A model generated the notes under the pieces. The model was given only the letters and a program-made list of their open reading frames with translations. It searched no databases and was not told the DNA's origin. Below are positions 1 through 8,318 of a stretch of 64,000 nucleotides of DNA, piece by piece (within the stretch, counting starts at the first letter, position 1; every line of letters starts with the position of its first letter). The stretch is taken from contig NZ_JAGKSP010000006.1 of the NCBI RefSeq assembly GCF_017942085.1, forward strand, positions 1 through 64,000, given 5' to 3'. A program made the position numbers and the translations under genes. The stretch comes from Paenibacillus lignilyticus (lineage in GTDB: Bacteria; Bacillota; Bacilli; Paenibacillales; Paenibacillaceae).

Positions 1-1
1 A

Positions 2-2410
2 ACCGTCGCGGACGGCGAGCTGCGCGCCTGAGAGGCGGAAGAGCGCAGCCGCAGCTACGGCGAGCAGGCTGCGAAAGCGCAAGAGATGCTTGGCAAGGCA
101 TCGGCCAAGCAGGGCGAGCTGCGCCGGGAGCTGAAGGCGGTGGAGCTTACCGCCGCGGACCGGGACAAGCGCAATGCGCTGAGCAAGAGGCTGCAGCAGC
201 ATAATCACTTGCATGCTCAAGCTTCGGCTGCTCATTCAGAACGGAACGCTGCGGTTGAGCTGCACAACCAAGCGCAGCTTCGGATGGAAACGGCGCAAGC
301 CGAGCAGCGTCAAGCGGCGAGCGAACTTCTCGGACAGCTCCGGCAATTAAAGCCGGTATATGCTTCTTTGACAGGCTTGAACCATGAGCTGAGTGAATGG
401 AGCCGGTCGCTGCCGCAGTGGGTGGAACGCGTCCGCCGGGAGCAGCGCGAGCAGCAGCGGTTACAGCTGGCTTCGCAGCTGGCGGAAGGCTTGACGCAAG
501 GCGAACCATGTCCTGTATGCGGCTCATGTGTACACCCCGGTAATCATGGGATTGCCGCCGAGGATCAAGCTTCCGCTGGCGATACGGTGCTTGCTGCATG
601 GGAGCTGGTGACCCAACAAGCCCAGCAGCTGCAACTGCGCCTATCACCCTTGCATACTAAAGCTAGTACTGCATTAGATCGACTAACCGATACGATCGAT
701 TCGGTTTCAAATGTTTCGCCTTCGTTAGACTCGGGATCTGATGACTCTAACTCTATTGATTCTGATTTCAGTTCGACGAAGATGTTAGATAAAGCAATGC
801 CGGAGGCTGCTGCTGCAGCCGAGGTCGCCGAACGGCTTACATCGGATGACGTAGCTTCTGCCGAAGCACTGGCAGCACATCAAGCCGCCTTTAAGGCAAT
901 TGCTGAAATGATAGCCATGCACGAAAACTGGCTTGCTAGTGCGGAGAAAGGTTTTGCCGGCAGCCGAGGCCGGTTCACGGAAGCCACTCGAATAAGTGAA
1001 CAGTACGCCAACGACTATCGCACCCAAGCTGCGCTTTCGGATCGCGCGCAGGTTCAATATGAGCAATGCGCGAAGGAATTGAAGCAGGAACAAGCTTTGT
1101 GGTTGGAGCAATTCGGAGCCGCCTTGCAGCCGTCGCAAGGGGATGAGCTTCTTCAAGAGCTGGAGCGTCGTGAAACAGCTGCACTTGAATTGCGAAGCCG
1201 CCTTGAGCGGAGCGTCAGTTACATCGAGGATACGACGCGGACGCAGCAAGAAAGTGCGAACAAGTCACAAGCGGCTCAGCTGGAATTCGCGACTCTGTCG
1301 GCAACGCTTGCCGGCCAGCAGCAGCAGTTAGGCGAGAAACGCAGCCAATTGCATAGCATTACTAACGGAGTCTTAGCAGCAGGATTAATTACGGAAACAG
1401 AACAAGAATTGTCTAGGCTGCGAGCGAATCTGAAGTCGCTAACCGATCGGCACGAAACCGCACAGCAAGCTTTGTCGGAAGCGGCGCAGCAGCGGAGCGC
1501 TGCCGAAGAGGCGGAAATCGCAGCCGGCACCAGACAGAAGGAAACGAGCGCAGCATGGCAGGAAACCCTAGCGGCATCCCCGTTTGAGAACAGTGAGGAA
1601 GTTACTGCTCTACAGCCGATGCTGGTTCATCAACCTCGTATCAAAGAAGATATCGCGAAGTACCATGAAGCGCAGCAGCAGCTTTCCGCTCAGATAGAGC
1701 TGCTCCGTGATCAATTGCAAGGACGCAGCCAAACGGAAGACGAATGGCTGGAAACGGTTGAGCTGCTTGAACATAGCCGCGCGATGAACGAGAGTATGCT
1801 GCAAGCTTCGGCTAAAGCCGAACGGGATATGGACGAGTTGAAAGCGAAACAGGAGCGGTGGAACGGCTTGGAAGCAAAACGTCTGGAGATGGAGCAGCTT
1901 TGCGGCAGACTGAAGTCACTGCAAACGGTTTTCCGCGGGAATGCATTCGTCGAATATGTCGCAGAAGAACAGCTGGTACAAGTATGCCGGGCGGCTTCCG
2001 AGCGGCTCAGCTTCTTAACGAAGCGGCGATATGCGCTTGAAGTCGATTCCGGCGGCGGTTTTGTCATCCGAGATGACGCCAACGGCGGCATTCGCCGCCC
2101 GGTTTCGACCCTCTCCGGAGGCGAAACCTTCTTGGCCTCGCTGGCTTTGGCACTGGCGCTTTCCGGTCAAATTCAGCTTCGCGGCAAATATCCGCTGCAA
2201 TTTTTCTTCCTGGACGAAGGTTTCGGGACACTGGATCCGGAGCTGCTGGATACGGTTATTACCGCGCTCGAGAAGCTGCATAACGATACGCTGTCCGTCG
2301 GCGTAATCAGTCACGTACCAGAGCTTCGGGCACGCCTGCCGAGACGGCTAATCGTTACACCGTCTGAGCCGTCAGGTCGAGGCAGCCGCGTGGAACTCGA
2401 AACGATGTGA
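2..2410 (+). CDS. sbcC: SbcC-type exonuclease subunit, 3' part (5' end outside window; in-frame TGA at 29-31)
   Basis: C-terminal two thirds of the SMC-like ATPase subunit of the SbcCD nuclease, which with SbcD (Mre11-like) processes hairpins and double-strand ends. Seen: long Glu/Gln/Ala-rich coiled coil; a zinc-hook CPVC near position 510 (residues 142-145 counted from the ATG at 86); a second coiled coil; ABC signature LSGGETF at about residue 676; Walker B FFLDEGFGTLD near residue 710. A Ser/Asp-rich low-complexity patch lies at about 690-780. The frame read from base 2 has coiled-coil-like composition on both sides of a TGA at 29-31, so the gene is either interrupted there or carries a sequence error; the first ATG after the stop is at 86. 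The family is usually about 1000-1150 residues, so the N-terminal Walker A half lies upstream. SbcD should precede it. Confidence 0.9.
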
Positions 2411-2541
2411 CGGATCTGTTAACGTTGCTCCATTCCGGTTGCATTCGCGAGCGGAAAACGCTACCTTAATGGAGGGCCCTTACGGACAAACCAAGCGTAA
2501 GCGCCAATCCTAATATGAATTAATCTTTTGGAGGTAACACC

Positions 2542-3153
2542 GTGGAGGAGCACAAGCCAAAACGACCGATTTTCACGCCAGTTGTCCTTATTTTGCTTAC
2601 ATTCAGTTTAATCGGCAATGTGTTTCTATACAGTCGTACGATTCAACATGAAAAGGATGTGCGGGTAAGCCGCGGGACGTCGATTCTGCAGTCCGGCAAT
2701 GACGCCAAACTTTATTTTGATCAAGTGACGGCCGGACTTGAGGATTTGCTGAAGCATCAGGATATCCCGACCCGATTGGCAGCCAAGAGCTTGCTGATCG
2801 CTGCGTACAATAAGAGCTCTGCTGTCACGACCTTTATCAAAGAAGCGGAGACCTCAAGCGGCACTCCATTCCCGGTGACGAAACGCAATGCGGCTACATT
2901 CCTGGAGCAAGCGGAGAAATCGCTGCAGACGCTCGGCAATCACACGGGCCCGCTGACCGATGAGGAACGAATCTATTTGAAATCATTATTAGCCGTCAAT
3001 CAAGCCTGCGCGGCAGAGATGGCCACCTTCAAGCATGATACGATTTCCGAAACGACCTCGCTGACGATCCTTGTCGATGAAGCGTGGGTCAATTCCGGGA
3101 AGCAGCTGGTGGAATTTATGAACAAGCCGGCGAATGTTATGTTTGGCAAGTAA
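2542..3153 (+). CDS. Conserved hypothetical membrane-anchored protein
   Basis: 203 residues from a GTG start preceded by GGAGGT at the right distance. Seen: a short charged N-terminus (EEHKPKRP), one hydrophobic segment at about residues 12-30, then a soluble, mostly helical region with no Cys motif. The arrangement suggests a single-pass membrane protein with the C-terminal part outside the cell. I do not recognise a family and do not assign a function. It lies 131 bp after sbcC and ends just before a strong terminator, so it may be its own transcription unit. Confidence 0.75.
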   Translation: MEEHKPKRPIFTPVVLILLTFSLIGNVFLYSRTIQHEKDVRVSRGTSILQSGNDAKLYFDQVTAGLEDLLKHQDIPTRLAAKSLLIAAYNKSSAVTTFIKEAETSSGTPFPVTKRNAATFLEQAEKSLQTLGNHTGPLTDEERIYLKSLLAVNQACAAEMATFKHDTISETTSLTILVDEAWVNSGKQLVEFMNKPANVMFGK

Positions 3154-3166
3154 TCTAATGCAAAAA

Positions 3167-3219
3167 GCAAAAAGGCTGTTCTCCAAGTGCGACAACGCAT
3201 CGAGGGAACAGCCTTTTTT
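3167..3219. terminator. Bidirectional rho-independent terminator
   Basis: Arms AAAGGCTGTTC and GAACAGCCTTT flank a loop of about 25 bases, with T-runs on both strands. It ends the 2542 gene on the plus strand and can stop minus-strand transcription coming from the FAD oxidoreductase. Confidence 0.85.
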
Positions 3220-3319
3220 TCAATTCCTCAATTCTTTATGCCCTTCGAAATAATCTCAATATCAACCTTCGTCTGAAAATCGGTTTTCGAATAAGCAACG
3301 ACAAAGAAAAAGTTTTGTC

Positions 3320-3370
<51 letters not shown>

Positions 3371-3402
3371 CTATGGCGTACTGGTACCGCCTGCACGCCT
3401 TT

Positions 3403-4746
3403 CTACAGCTCCGCAGCATGTCTTCTTGGCTTCGTTGCGTGCACCTGCGATAATTCCTCTGCAAGCCGCTCCGCTACGCGTCGACCGCTTGAGAAAGCGC
3501 GCTCGGCCAACTCGCCTTTCCCTTCACAGCCATCTCCGCAGAAGTAGAAGGGCATGCTCTCTATGCGGTTAGGAACAAGACGGTTGCTGGCAATGTTCTT
3601 CACGCTCTGGACCATTGCTTTCTTCGATACCCGTTTCACGGCTACGGCATCACGCCAGTTCGGATAATGGCGGTCGAATAAGGATTCCATCTGCTGCGTG
3701 CGCTCTTCCAAGTAGGCTTTGCGGTCTTCATCGCTGCTGCTCTCATCGCTTAAGTAGGCGATGCCTTGCAGCAGCTGCCCGCCTTCCGGCACTAAGGTGT
3801 GGTCGGTGGCCGATACATCCGAAATAAACAGCTTATGGTTCATATCGCTTATATAACTGAAAGGCCTTGCTACAACATGGTTTAGCCCAACGTCATAGAC
3901 CATGACTTCGGTTGCCGTATTTTGCTCATACGGTGCCAAGAATGGTTCCCAAGGCGTGCAGCGCAGCAGCTTGACGACCTGCTGAATCGGCATTGCGAAT
4001 ATGACGCGATCGAAGGTTTCTTCTCGCGCTTTAGTACTCAGCACGTATTTGCCCTGCTCATAGCGGATGCCGTCAACGCCTTCCTGAAGCGCGATCGTCC
4101 AGCGCCCGGACGCATTGATTTTGTCGCGCAGCTGATTCGTAATGACCGCCCAGCTGCCCAGCACATAGTTCACAGGACGGTGGGATAGAAACAAATTATG
4201 ATAATAATCGCTGATGACGGTACCCGGCACACGGCGAGCATCCTCAGGCGTAATGAAAAAATTGCTGCACACCAGATGTTCCCACAGTTCCTTCACATCC
4301 TCAGCGGCACCTGATTCCGCTAAGTAATCGCCAAGCGTTGCGTAATGCTTGATGTGGTGAATGTTCGCCATAATGGCCGTAATCTCACCGACGAATCGGA
4401 CTTTCTGCATGGCGGTCAATAAATCTGTTTTGACCAGATTAACAAAATCCAGCGGAGCAGGCGTCAAATGTTCGCCTTTCTCGTACATCACTTTGCGTTT
4501 GTCCACCTGTTTGCTGCTGAAATCCAAATTCAGCTCACGTTCCATGACCGACAAGGTATGCCGATCCAATCCGTAAATGGCATGCGCCCCGTAGTTTAGC
4601 GTGAAGCCGGCCTTCTCATACGTGAATGCGCGTCCGCCAAGCTGCGGACTTCGCTCGAATAGAACACCTGTGACGCCGGGCTGCTCTGACAAGTATGCGG
4701 CAGCGGTCAATCCCGCAAGTCCGCCGCCGATAATGGCAACATTCAT
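3403..4746 (-). CDS. FAD-dependent oxidoreductase (phytoene desaturase/amine oxidase-like)
   Basis: 447 residues. The ATG at 4746 is chosen because GAGGAG lies about 8 bases upstream and the Rossmann motif starts immediately: NVAIIGGGLAGLTAAAYL, then FERSPQLGGRA (GG-doublet after the ADP-binding fold). Near the C-terminus, PFYFCGDGCEGKGELAERAF looks like the second FAD-contact region of the flavin amine oxidase/carotenoid desaturase superfamily (COG1233). An upstream in-frame ATG at 4791 lacks a ribosome-binding site and would add a basic tail. The substrate cannot be deduced, and no carotenoid genes are adjacent. The nearest plus-strand neighbour is divergent. A 51-bp tetranucleotide repeat follows the stop. 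Confidence 0.85.
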   Translation of the reverse strand: MNVAIIGGGLAGLTAAAYLSEQPGVTGVLFERSPQLGGRAFTYEKAGFTLNYGAHAIYGLDRHTLSVMERELNLDFSSKQVDKRKVMYEKGEHLTPAPLDFVNLVKTDLLTAMQKVRFVGEITAIMANIHHIKHYATLGDYLAESGAAEDVKELWEHLVCSNFFITPEDARRVPGTVISDYYHNLFLSHRPVNYVLGSWAVITNQLRDKINASGRWTIALQEGVDGIRYEQGKYVLSTKAREETFDRVIFAMPIQQVVKLLRCTPWEPFLAPYEQNTATEVMVYDVGLNHVVARPFSYISDMNHKLFISDVSATDHTLVPEGGQLLQGIAYLSDESSSDEDRKAYLEERTQQMESLFDRHYPNWRDAVAVKRVSKKAMVQSVKNIASNRLVPNRIESMPFYFCGDGCEGKGELAERAFSSGRRVAERLAEELSQVHATKPRRHAAEL

Positions 4747-4850
4747 TTCCGATCTCCTCCTAGTGACAAGCCGCCGGGTTTTTGCATGCAAGGTCTGCAG
4801 CGTGACGAGCAGCTCGTCCGATCCTCCCTCGGCAACTTATGTCCTTGTAC

Positions 4851-4880
4851 ATTATACGCCGCTTGTTTGAGGCCAATCTA
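4851..4880 (-). promoter_or_regulatory. Possible promoter of the FAD oxidoreductase
   Basis: On the minus strand a perfect TATAAT (complement of 4851-4856) has GATTGG/TTGGCC upstream at sub-optimal spacing (14-16 bases). The -10 is convincing, the -35 is not. Confidence 0.35.
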
Positions 4881-5016
4881 TCTCATTTCTGACTGATAGA
4901 CTTGCCGATTCGGCATCGGTTTTATTAAGGGACAAAAGCCCATTTTTCGCGCGCGAAGGCGCCATTTGCCTACGGGCGAATATCATGGTAGGAGAATGAA
5001 GGAGGTCATGAATCGC

Positions 5017-5511
5017 ATGGAAAAGAAGGTTTCAACGTCGCCCGTTGGCAAAACGGCTAACCAGCCGATGTCAAACAAATCGATGCCTAACAAGTCGATG
5101 CCTAATAAATCGATGCCTAACAAATCGATGCCCAATATGCCGATGCCCAATCAGCCAATGCCCAAGCAATCAACGGCTGTAATGCCGGCAAAACACGACA
5201 ATAAACCGATGGAAAAGCATGAAATGAAAAAAATGTGTCAAGATCATATGCACCGGTATGTATTTGTGCAGACACATGACGGCTGGTGCTGCGATGGTAT
5301 CGTCGAGCATATCGACGACGAGTGCGTCTGCATTGCCGTTCCCTATTGCGGACCGCATATGGATCGCGCATTCTTCCCTGGCGGAGGGGGTTTCTTTCCC
5401 GGTGGCGGTTTCTTCCCGGGAGGCGGATTCTTCCCGCGCCGCCGGTTTGTTCGACAAGTGTTTCCGCTTGGCGCGCTGATTGGCTTGTCGCTGCTTCCAT
5501 ATTATTGGTAA
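5017..5511 (+). CDS. Repeat-rich hypothetical protein (NKSMP repeats, Gly-rich tail)
   Basis: 164 residues from the ATG at 5017, 11 bases after GGAGG; ATGs at 4996 and 5008 sit too close to that site but cannot be excluded. Seen in order: a basic start; seven 5-residue repeats (NQPMS, four NKSMP, NMPMP, NQPMP) at residues 15-49; a compact central domain with HRYVFVQTHDGWCCDGIVEH and several Cys/His; a tail of FFPGGG repeats ending in Arg and a short hydrophobic stretch. Such low-complexity Met/Pro and Gly/Phe segments occur in spore coat and surface proteins of Bacillales, but that role is only a guess. The central segment resembles a small beta-barrel binding domain. No operon partners: divergent from the FAD oxidoreductase and 151 bp before the HIT gene. 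Confidence 0.75.
   Translation: MEKKVSTSPVGKTANQPMSNKSMPNKSMPNKSMPNKSMPNMPMPNQPMPKQSTAVMPAKHDNKPMEKHEMKKMCQDHMHRYVFVQTHDGWCCDGIVEHIDDECVCIAVPYCGPHMDRAFFPGGGGFFPGGGFFPGGGFFPRRRFVRQVFPLGALIGLSLLPYYW
5059..5163 (+). repeat. Seven in-frame 15-bp tandem repeats
   Basis: Each unit encodes N-x-x-M-P/S. The four NKSMP copies differ only at synonymous third positions, so the array has recently expanded or is being homogenised. A change in copy number would keep the frame. Confidence 0.9.
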
Positions 5512-5662
5512 TCGCGATCGTTTATCCGTTTCGGTTAGAGCCGGCCTTCTACGGGGTGCTGGCTCTTTGCATGTCCAACAACCGTCATTCCGAATTGGAC
5601 TTGCCCTTTATTTTTCGCTATGATGGACGAAGAATTGTAAACTCGTGAAAAGGAGCAGAGTC

Positions 5663-6001
5663 ATGGACTGTATATTTTGCAAGATTATAGAAGGAGCCAT
5701 TCCTTCGAACAAAGTGTTCGAGAATGAGCGCGTACTCGCTTTCCACGACATTCAGCCGCAAGCACCTGTACATACACTGATTATTCCGAAGAAACATATT
5801 CCGACGATGAATGATGTTACGGAAGAGGACGACGCCGTTATGGCGGAATTATTCGCTGTTGCACGCCAGCTAGCGAAGGAGCTCGGGGTTGCCGAATCCG
5901 GCTACAGGCTTGTCAATAACTGTAACGGCGACAGCGGACAAATCGTGTTTCACCTGCATCTTCACCTGCTCGGAGGAGAGAAATTAAAGCCTCTTGGGTA
6001 A
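5663..6001 (+). CDS. HIT family protein (histidine triad nucleotide hydrolase)
   Basis: 112 residues. The ATG at 5663 has AAAGGAG about 8 bases upstream. The N-terminus DCIFCKI is typical of HINT-type proteins (two Cys that may bind zinc) and the histidine triad [10 protein letters not shown] is near the C-terminus. The family hydrolyses purine nucleoside phosphoramidates and related AMP conjugates in the cytosol. In B. subtilis the corresponding type is Hit/YhaE; I do not assign a symbol. It precedes rpsU, which has its own strong promoter. Confidence 0.92.
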   Translation: MDCIFCKIIEGAIPSNKVFENERVLAFHDIQPQAPVHTLIIPKKHIPTMNDVTEEDDAVMAELFAVARQLAKELGVAESGYRLVNNCNGDSGQIVFHLHLHLLGGEKLKPLG

Positions 6002-6029
6002 GTGTATAAAAATAGCATAGCCTTTCAAG

Positions 6030-6059
6030 TTGACACTGCCTTTCCTTATAACATATAAT
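6030..6059 (+). promoter_or_regulatory. Sigma-A promoter for rpsU-yqeY
   Basis: TTGACA (6030-6035), an 18-base spacer and TATAAT (6054-6059): both hexamers match consensus. It lies 61 bp before the rpsU start. Confidence 0.85.
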
Positions 6060-6120
6060 TTAGTTTGATGAACCGTGTTAACTTTTACTGGACGGTCTGA
6101 TTCGGAGGGAGGGAAAACTG

Positions 6121-6294
6121 GTGTCTGAAACAAAAGTTCGCAAAAACGAGACGATCGATGCTGCACTCCGCCGCTTCAAACGTACCATCGCAAAGGATGG
6201 CGTATTGGCCGAGGTGAAGAAACGCAAGCATTATGAGAAGCCTAGTGTCAAGCGTAAGTTGAAGTCCGAGGCTGCGCGTAAGAGAAAGTTTTAG
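6121..6294 (+). CDS. rpsU: 30S ribosomal protein S21
   Basis: 57 residues from GTG at 6121, preceded by GGAGGGAGGG. The protein ([20 protein letters not shown] at the start, basic [14 protein letters not shown] at the end) is a clear S21: a small, very basic 30S protein near the mRNA exit site of the platform. The length is normal for Bacillales (57-58). It is followed within 15 bp by yqeY, whose ribosome-binding site overlaps the rpsU stop codon. The same rpsU-yqeY pair exists in B. subtilis. Confidence 0.97.
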   Translation: MSETKVRKNETIDAALRRFKRTIAKDGVLAEVKKRKHYEKPSVKRKLKSEAARKRKF

Positions 6295-6309
6295 GAGGAT
6301 CCTTCCACA

Positions 6310-6753
6310 ATGAACCTTAGCGAACGATTAAACGACGATATGAAGCAAGCGATGAAGAGTCAGGATAAATTCAAGCTCACTACAATTCGAATGATACGAG
6401 CATCTATCAAGAATTTGGAGATCGACTTGAAACGTCCACTCGAAGACGCGGAAGTGCTTGATATCCTAAGTCGTGAGATCAAACAACGTAAAGATTCCCT
6501 CCAAGAATTTCAGAAAGCCGGCCGCGACGATCTCACGAAAGATGTCGCAGCAGAAATTGAAATTATTAGTGTATACCTGCCTCAGCAGCTGACCGAAGAA
6601 GAGATCAAGTTGATTGTTCAGCAGACCATCCAGGAAACCGGTGCTTCTTCCAAAGCCGAGATGGGGAAAGTCATGAGCGCACTTTTGCCTAAAACAAAAG
6701 GGCGTGCTGATGGTAAACTAGTAAACACATTTGTGCAGCAATTTCTGCAATAA
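6310..6753 (+). CDS. yqeY: GatB/YqeY domain protein
   Basis: 147 residues with AGGAGGAT upstream. The whole length is the helical YqeY domain also found at the C-terminus of the GatB amidotransferase subunit, where it contacts tRNA; free-standing YqeY has no proven role. Recognisable segments: MKQAMKSQDKFKLTTIRM near the start, YLPQQLTEEEI in the middle, and MGKVMSALLPKTKGRADG, the conserved C-terminal signature. Cotranscribed with rpsU and closed by a terminator. Confidence 0.95.
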   Translation: MNLSERLNDDMKQAMKSQDKFKLTTIRMIRASIKNLEIDLKRPLEDAEVLDILSREIKQRKDSLQEFQKAGRDDLTKDVAAEIEIISVYLPQQLTEEEIKLIVQQTIQETGASSKAEMGKVMSALLPKTKGRADGKLVNTFVQQFLQ

Positions 6754-6769
6754 ACATAGGCTGACAGCC

Positions 6770-6798
6770 AAACACTCCCCTTACGGGGAGTGTTTTTT
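6770..6798 (+). terminator. Rho-independent terminator after yqeY
   Basis: AACACTCCCC, a 4-base loop TTAC, GGGGAGTGTT and a T-run. A perfect stem that ends the rpsU-yqeY unit. Confidence 0.95.
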
Positions 6799-6831
6799 CG
6801 TTATATCTGCGCTTACTCCAATCAAGACCTA

Positions 6832-6860
6832 TTGACCAATTGCCCAAAGTAGCCCAAAAT
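6832..6860 (+). promoter_or_regulatory. Candidate sigma-A promoter for MATE transporter
   Basis: TTGACC (6832-6837), a 17-base spacer and CAAAAT (6855-6860). The -35 is near-consensus, the -10 is weak. If it is used, the TTG at 6860 cannot be the start, which supports the ATG at 6896. Confidence 0.45.
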
Positions 6861-6895
6861 TGAGGCTAACCTATAGAAACGAGGCATTTTGCAGC

Positions 6896-8242
6896 ATGTT
6901 GCGTAACTGGAAAGAAATTCTATTGTTAGCTATTCCATCGCTTGTCTCATTTGCTAGTATGACGATGACCGGTACCATTAACTTGATTTTGGTCGGACAG
7001 CTTGGCGCACTCATCATTGCCATCGTAGGCGTGTCCAACATCATCATGTATAACGCTTTCGCACTGTTTTCCGGTATCGGGCACACCGTCAATTATTTAG
7101 TCGCGCAGAATCACGGCGCAGGCGATATGAAGAAAGGCATTCAGCGTACGTACATCGCGATGTACATGTGTCTCATTTTTGCAGTGCTGATTGCTGTAGT
7201 CGGTTGGGTCGGAGCAGATGATATTTTGCGCTGGACCGGCGGTTCCAAGGAACTGGTTGAAACCGGCGACTTCTATCTGGAGCTGAGGTTCTATGCCATG
7301 TCCTTCGGTATTGTCAATTTCGCGTTCCATGGTTTTCTGCGCGGAATAGGCGCTACCAAATTGTCCATGGTTGTATCGCTTCTCGTCAATGTACCGATTA
7401 TTTATCTTACGTACACGTTGACCTTCGGACACTGGGGAATGCCTGATCTCGGATTGACGGGAGCCGGAATTGCCATATTAATCGGTGAAGGTTTGCAAAC
7501 GCTTATTTGTGTCTTTATCTTCTTCATCGTGCTTCACAAGAAATATCACACCCGCAGTCGCATTGCTTTCGCCATCCAGTGGGTGGAAATGAAGCTGCTT
7601 ATGATCGAGAGCGGAAAACTTGGTATTCAAGAGTTTTCACTAAGCATCTCGATGTACATCTTTACTGCATTCGTGGCGAGGCTCGGCGATCATGCGCTGG
7701 CTGCCAATGAAGTCGCATTAAGCATCATGTCCTTTGGTTTCATGCCTGCATTTGCTTTCGGTTCAACCGCGACCATTCTTGTCGGTCAGCATGTGGGCAA
7801 AGGCACCCCGCTCAAAGGACGCCGCGTTGGTACCGATACCGCGATATTAGGCTCGATCTTTCTTATTTTGCTCGGTACGGTCGAATTTATTTTCGCCAAA
7901 CAAATTACCCATCTCTACACGAATGATCCCGAGGTGTATAAGCTTGCAGCGTATTTGATTCAAGTGTCTGCGTTCCTGCAAATCTTCGATGGACTTCTGA
8001 ACTTCTATGCCGGCGGCCTTCGCGGAATCGGCGACACCACATTCCTGCTTCGCGTTTCCTTCGTCGTAAGTTGGTTTATATTCGTTCCGCTTGCTTATGT
8101 GTTCATCTTCGTCTTTCATTGGGGCAGTATGGGGGCGTGGCTTGCGCTCTACGCATTCCTCATGGTGTTCGGCATAGCCGTGATGGTGAGGTTCTATCGA
8201 ACCGATTGGACCGCAGTTCGTCTGAAGGAAGCGAGCCATTAA
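6896..8242 (+). CDS. MATE family efflux transporter
   Basis: 448 residues from ATG 6896 (GAGG 11 bases upstream). About 12 hydrophobic segments in two homologous halves, beginning MLRNWKEILLLAIPSLVSF and containing the LILVGQLGAL and AANEVALSIMSFGFMPA stretches typical of MATE proteins. The family exports cationic drugs or metabolites by Na+ or H+ antiport; the substrate is unknown. It is inserted between yqeY and the nfeD homologue, which are adjacent in B. subtilis. The sigma-W-like promoter for the next operon begins only 4 bases after its stop codon. Confidence 0.92.
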   Translation: MLRNWKEILLLAIPSLVSFASMTMTGTINLILVGQLGALIIAIVGVSNIIMYNAFALFSGIGHTVNYLVAQNHGAGDMKKGIQRTYIAMYMCLIFAVLIAVVGWVGADDILRWTGGSKELVETGDFYLELRFYAMSFGIVNFAFHGFLRGIGATKLSMVVSLLVNVPIIYLTYTLTFGHWGMPDLGLTGAGIAILIGEGLQTLICVFIFFIVLHKKYHTRSRIAFAIQWVEMKLLMIESGKLGIQEFSLSISMYIFTAFVARLGDHALAANEVALSIMSFGFMPAFAFGSTATILVGQHVGKGTPLKGRRVGTDTAILGSIFLILLGTVEFIFAKQITHLYTNDPEVYKLAAYLIQVSAFLQIFDGLLNFYAGGLRGIGDTTFLLRVSFVVSWFIFVPLAYVFIFVFHWGSMGAWLALYAFLMVFGIAVMVRFYRTDWTAVRLKEASH

Positions 8243-8246
8243 TAAC

Positions 8247-8272
8247 TGAAACGAATTGGTGTCATGTACGTA
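8247..8272 (+). promoter_or_regulatory. Sigma-W-type ECF promoter for the nfeD-floA operon
   Basis: TGAAAC (8247-8252), exactly 16 bases, CGTA (8269-8272). This matches the B. subtilis SigW consensus in sequence and spacing. In B. subtilis the equivalent yqeZ-floA-yqfB operon is a known SigW target responding to envelope stress. The start codon at 8319 lies 46 bp downstream. Confidence 0.8.
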
Positions 8273-8318
8273 ACAGTAACTTAAGTAAAAGCTTGTTAAT
8301 GTACAAGGAGGGACTGGC

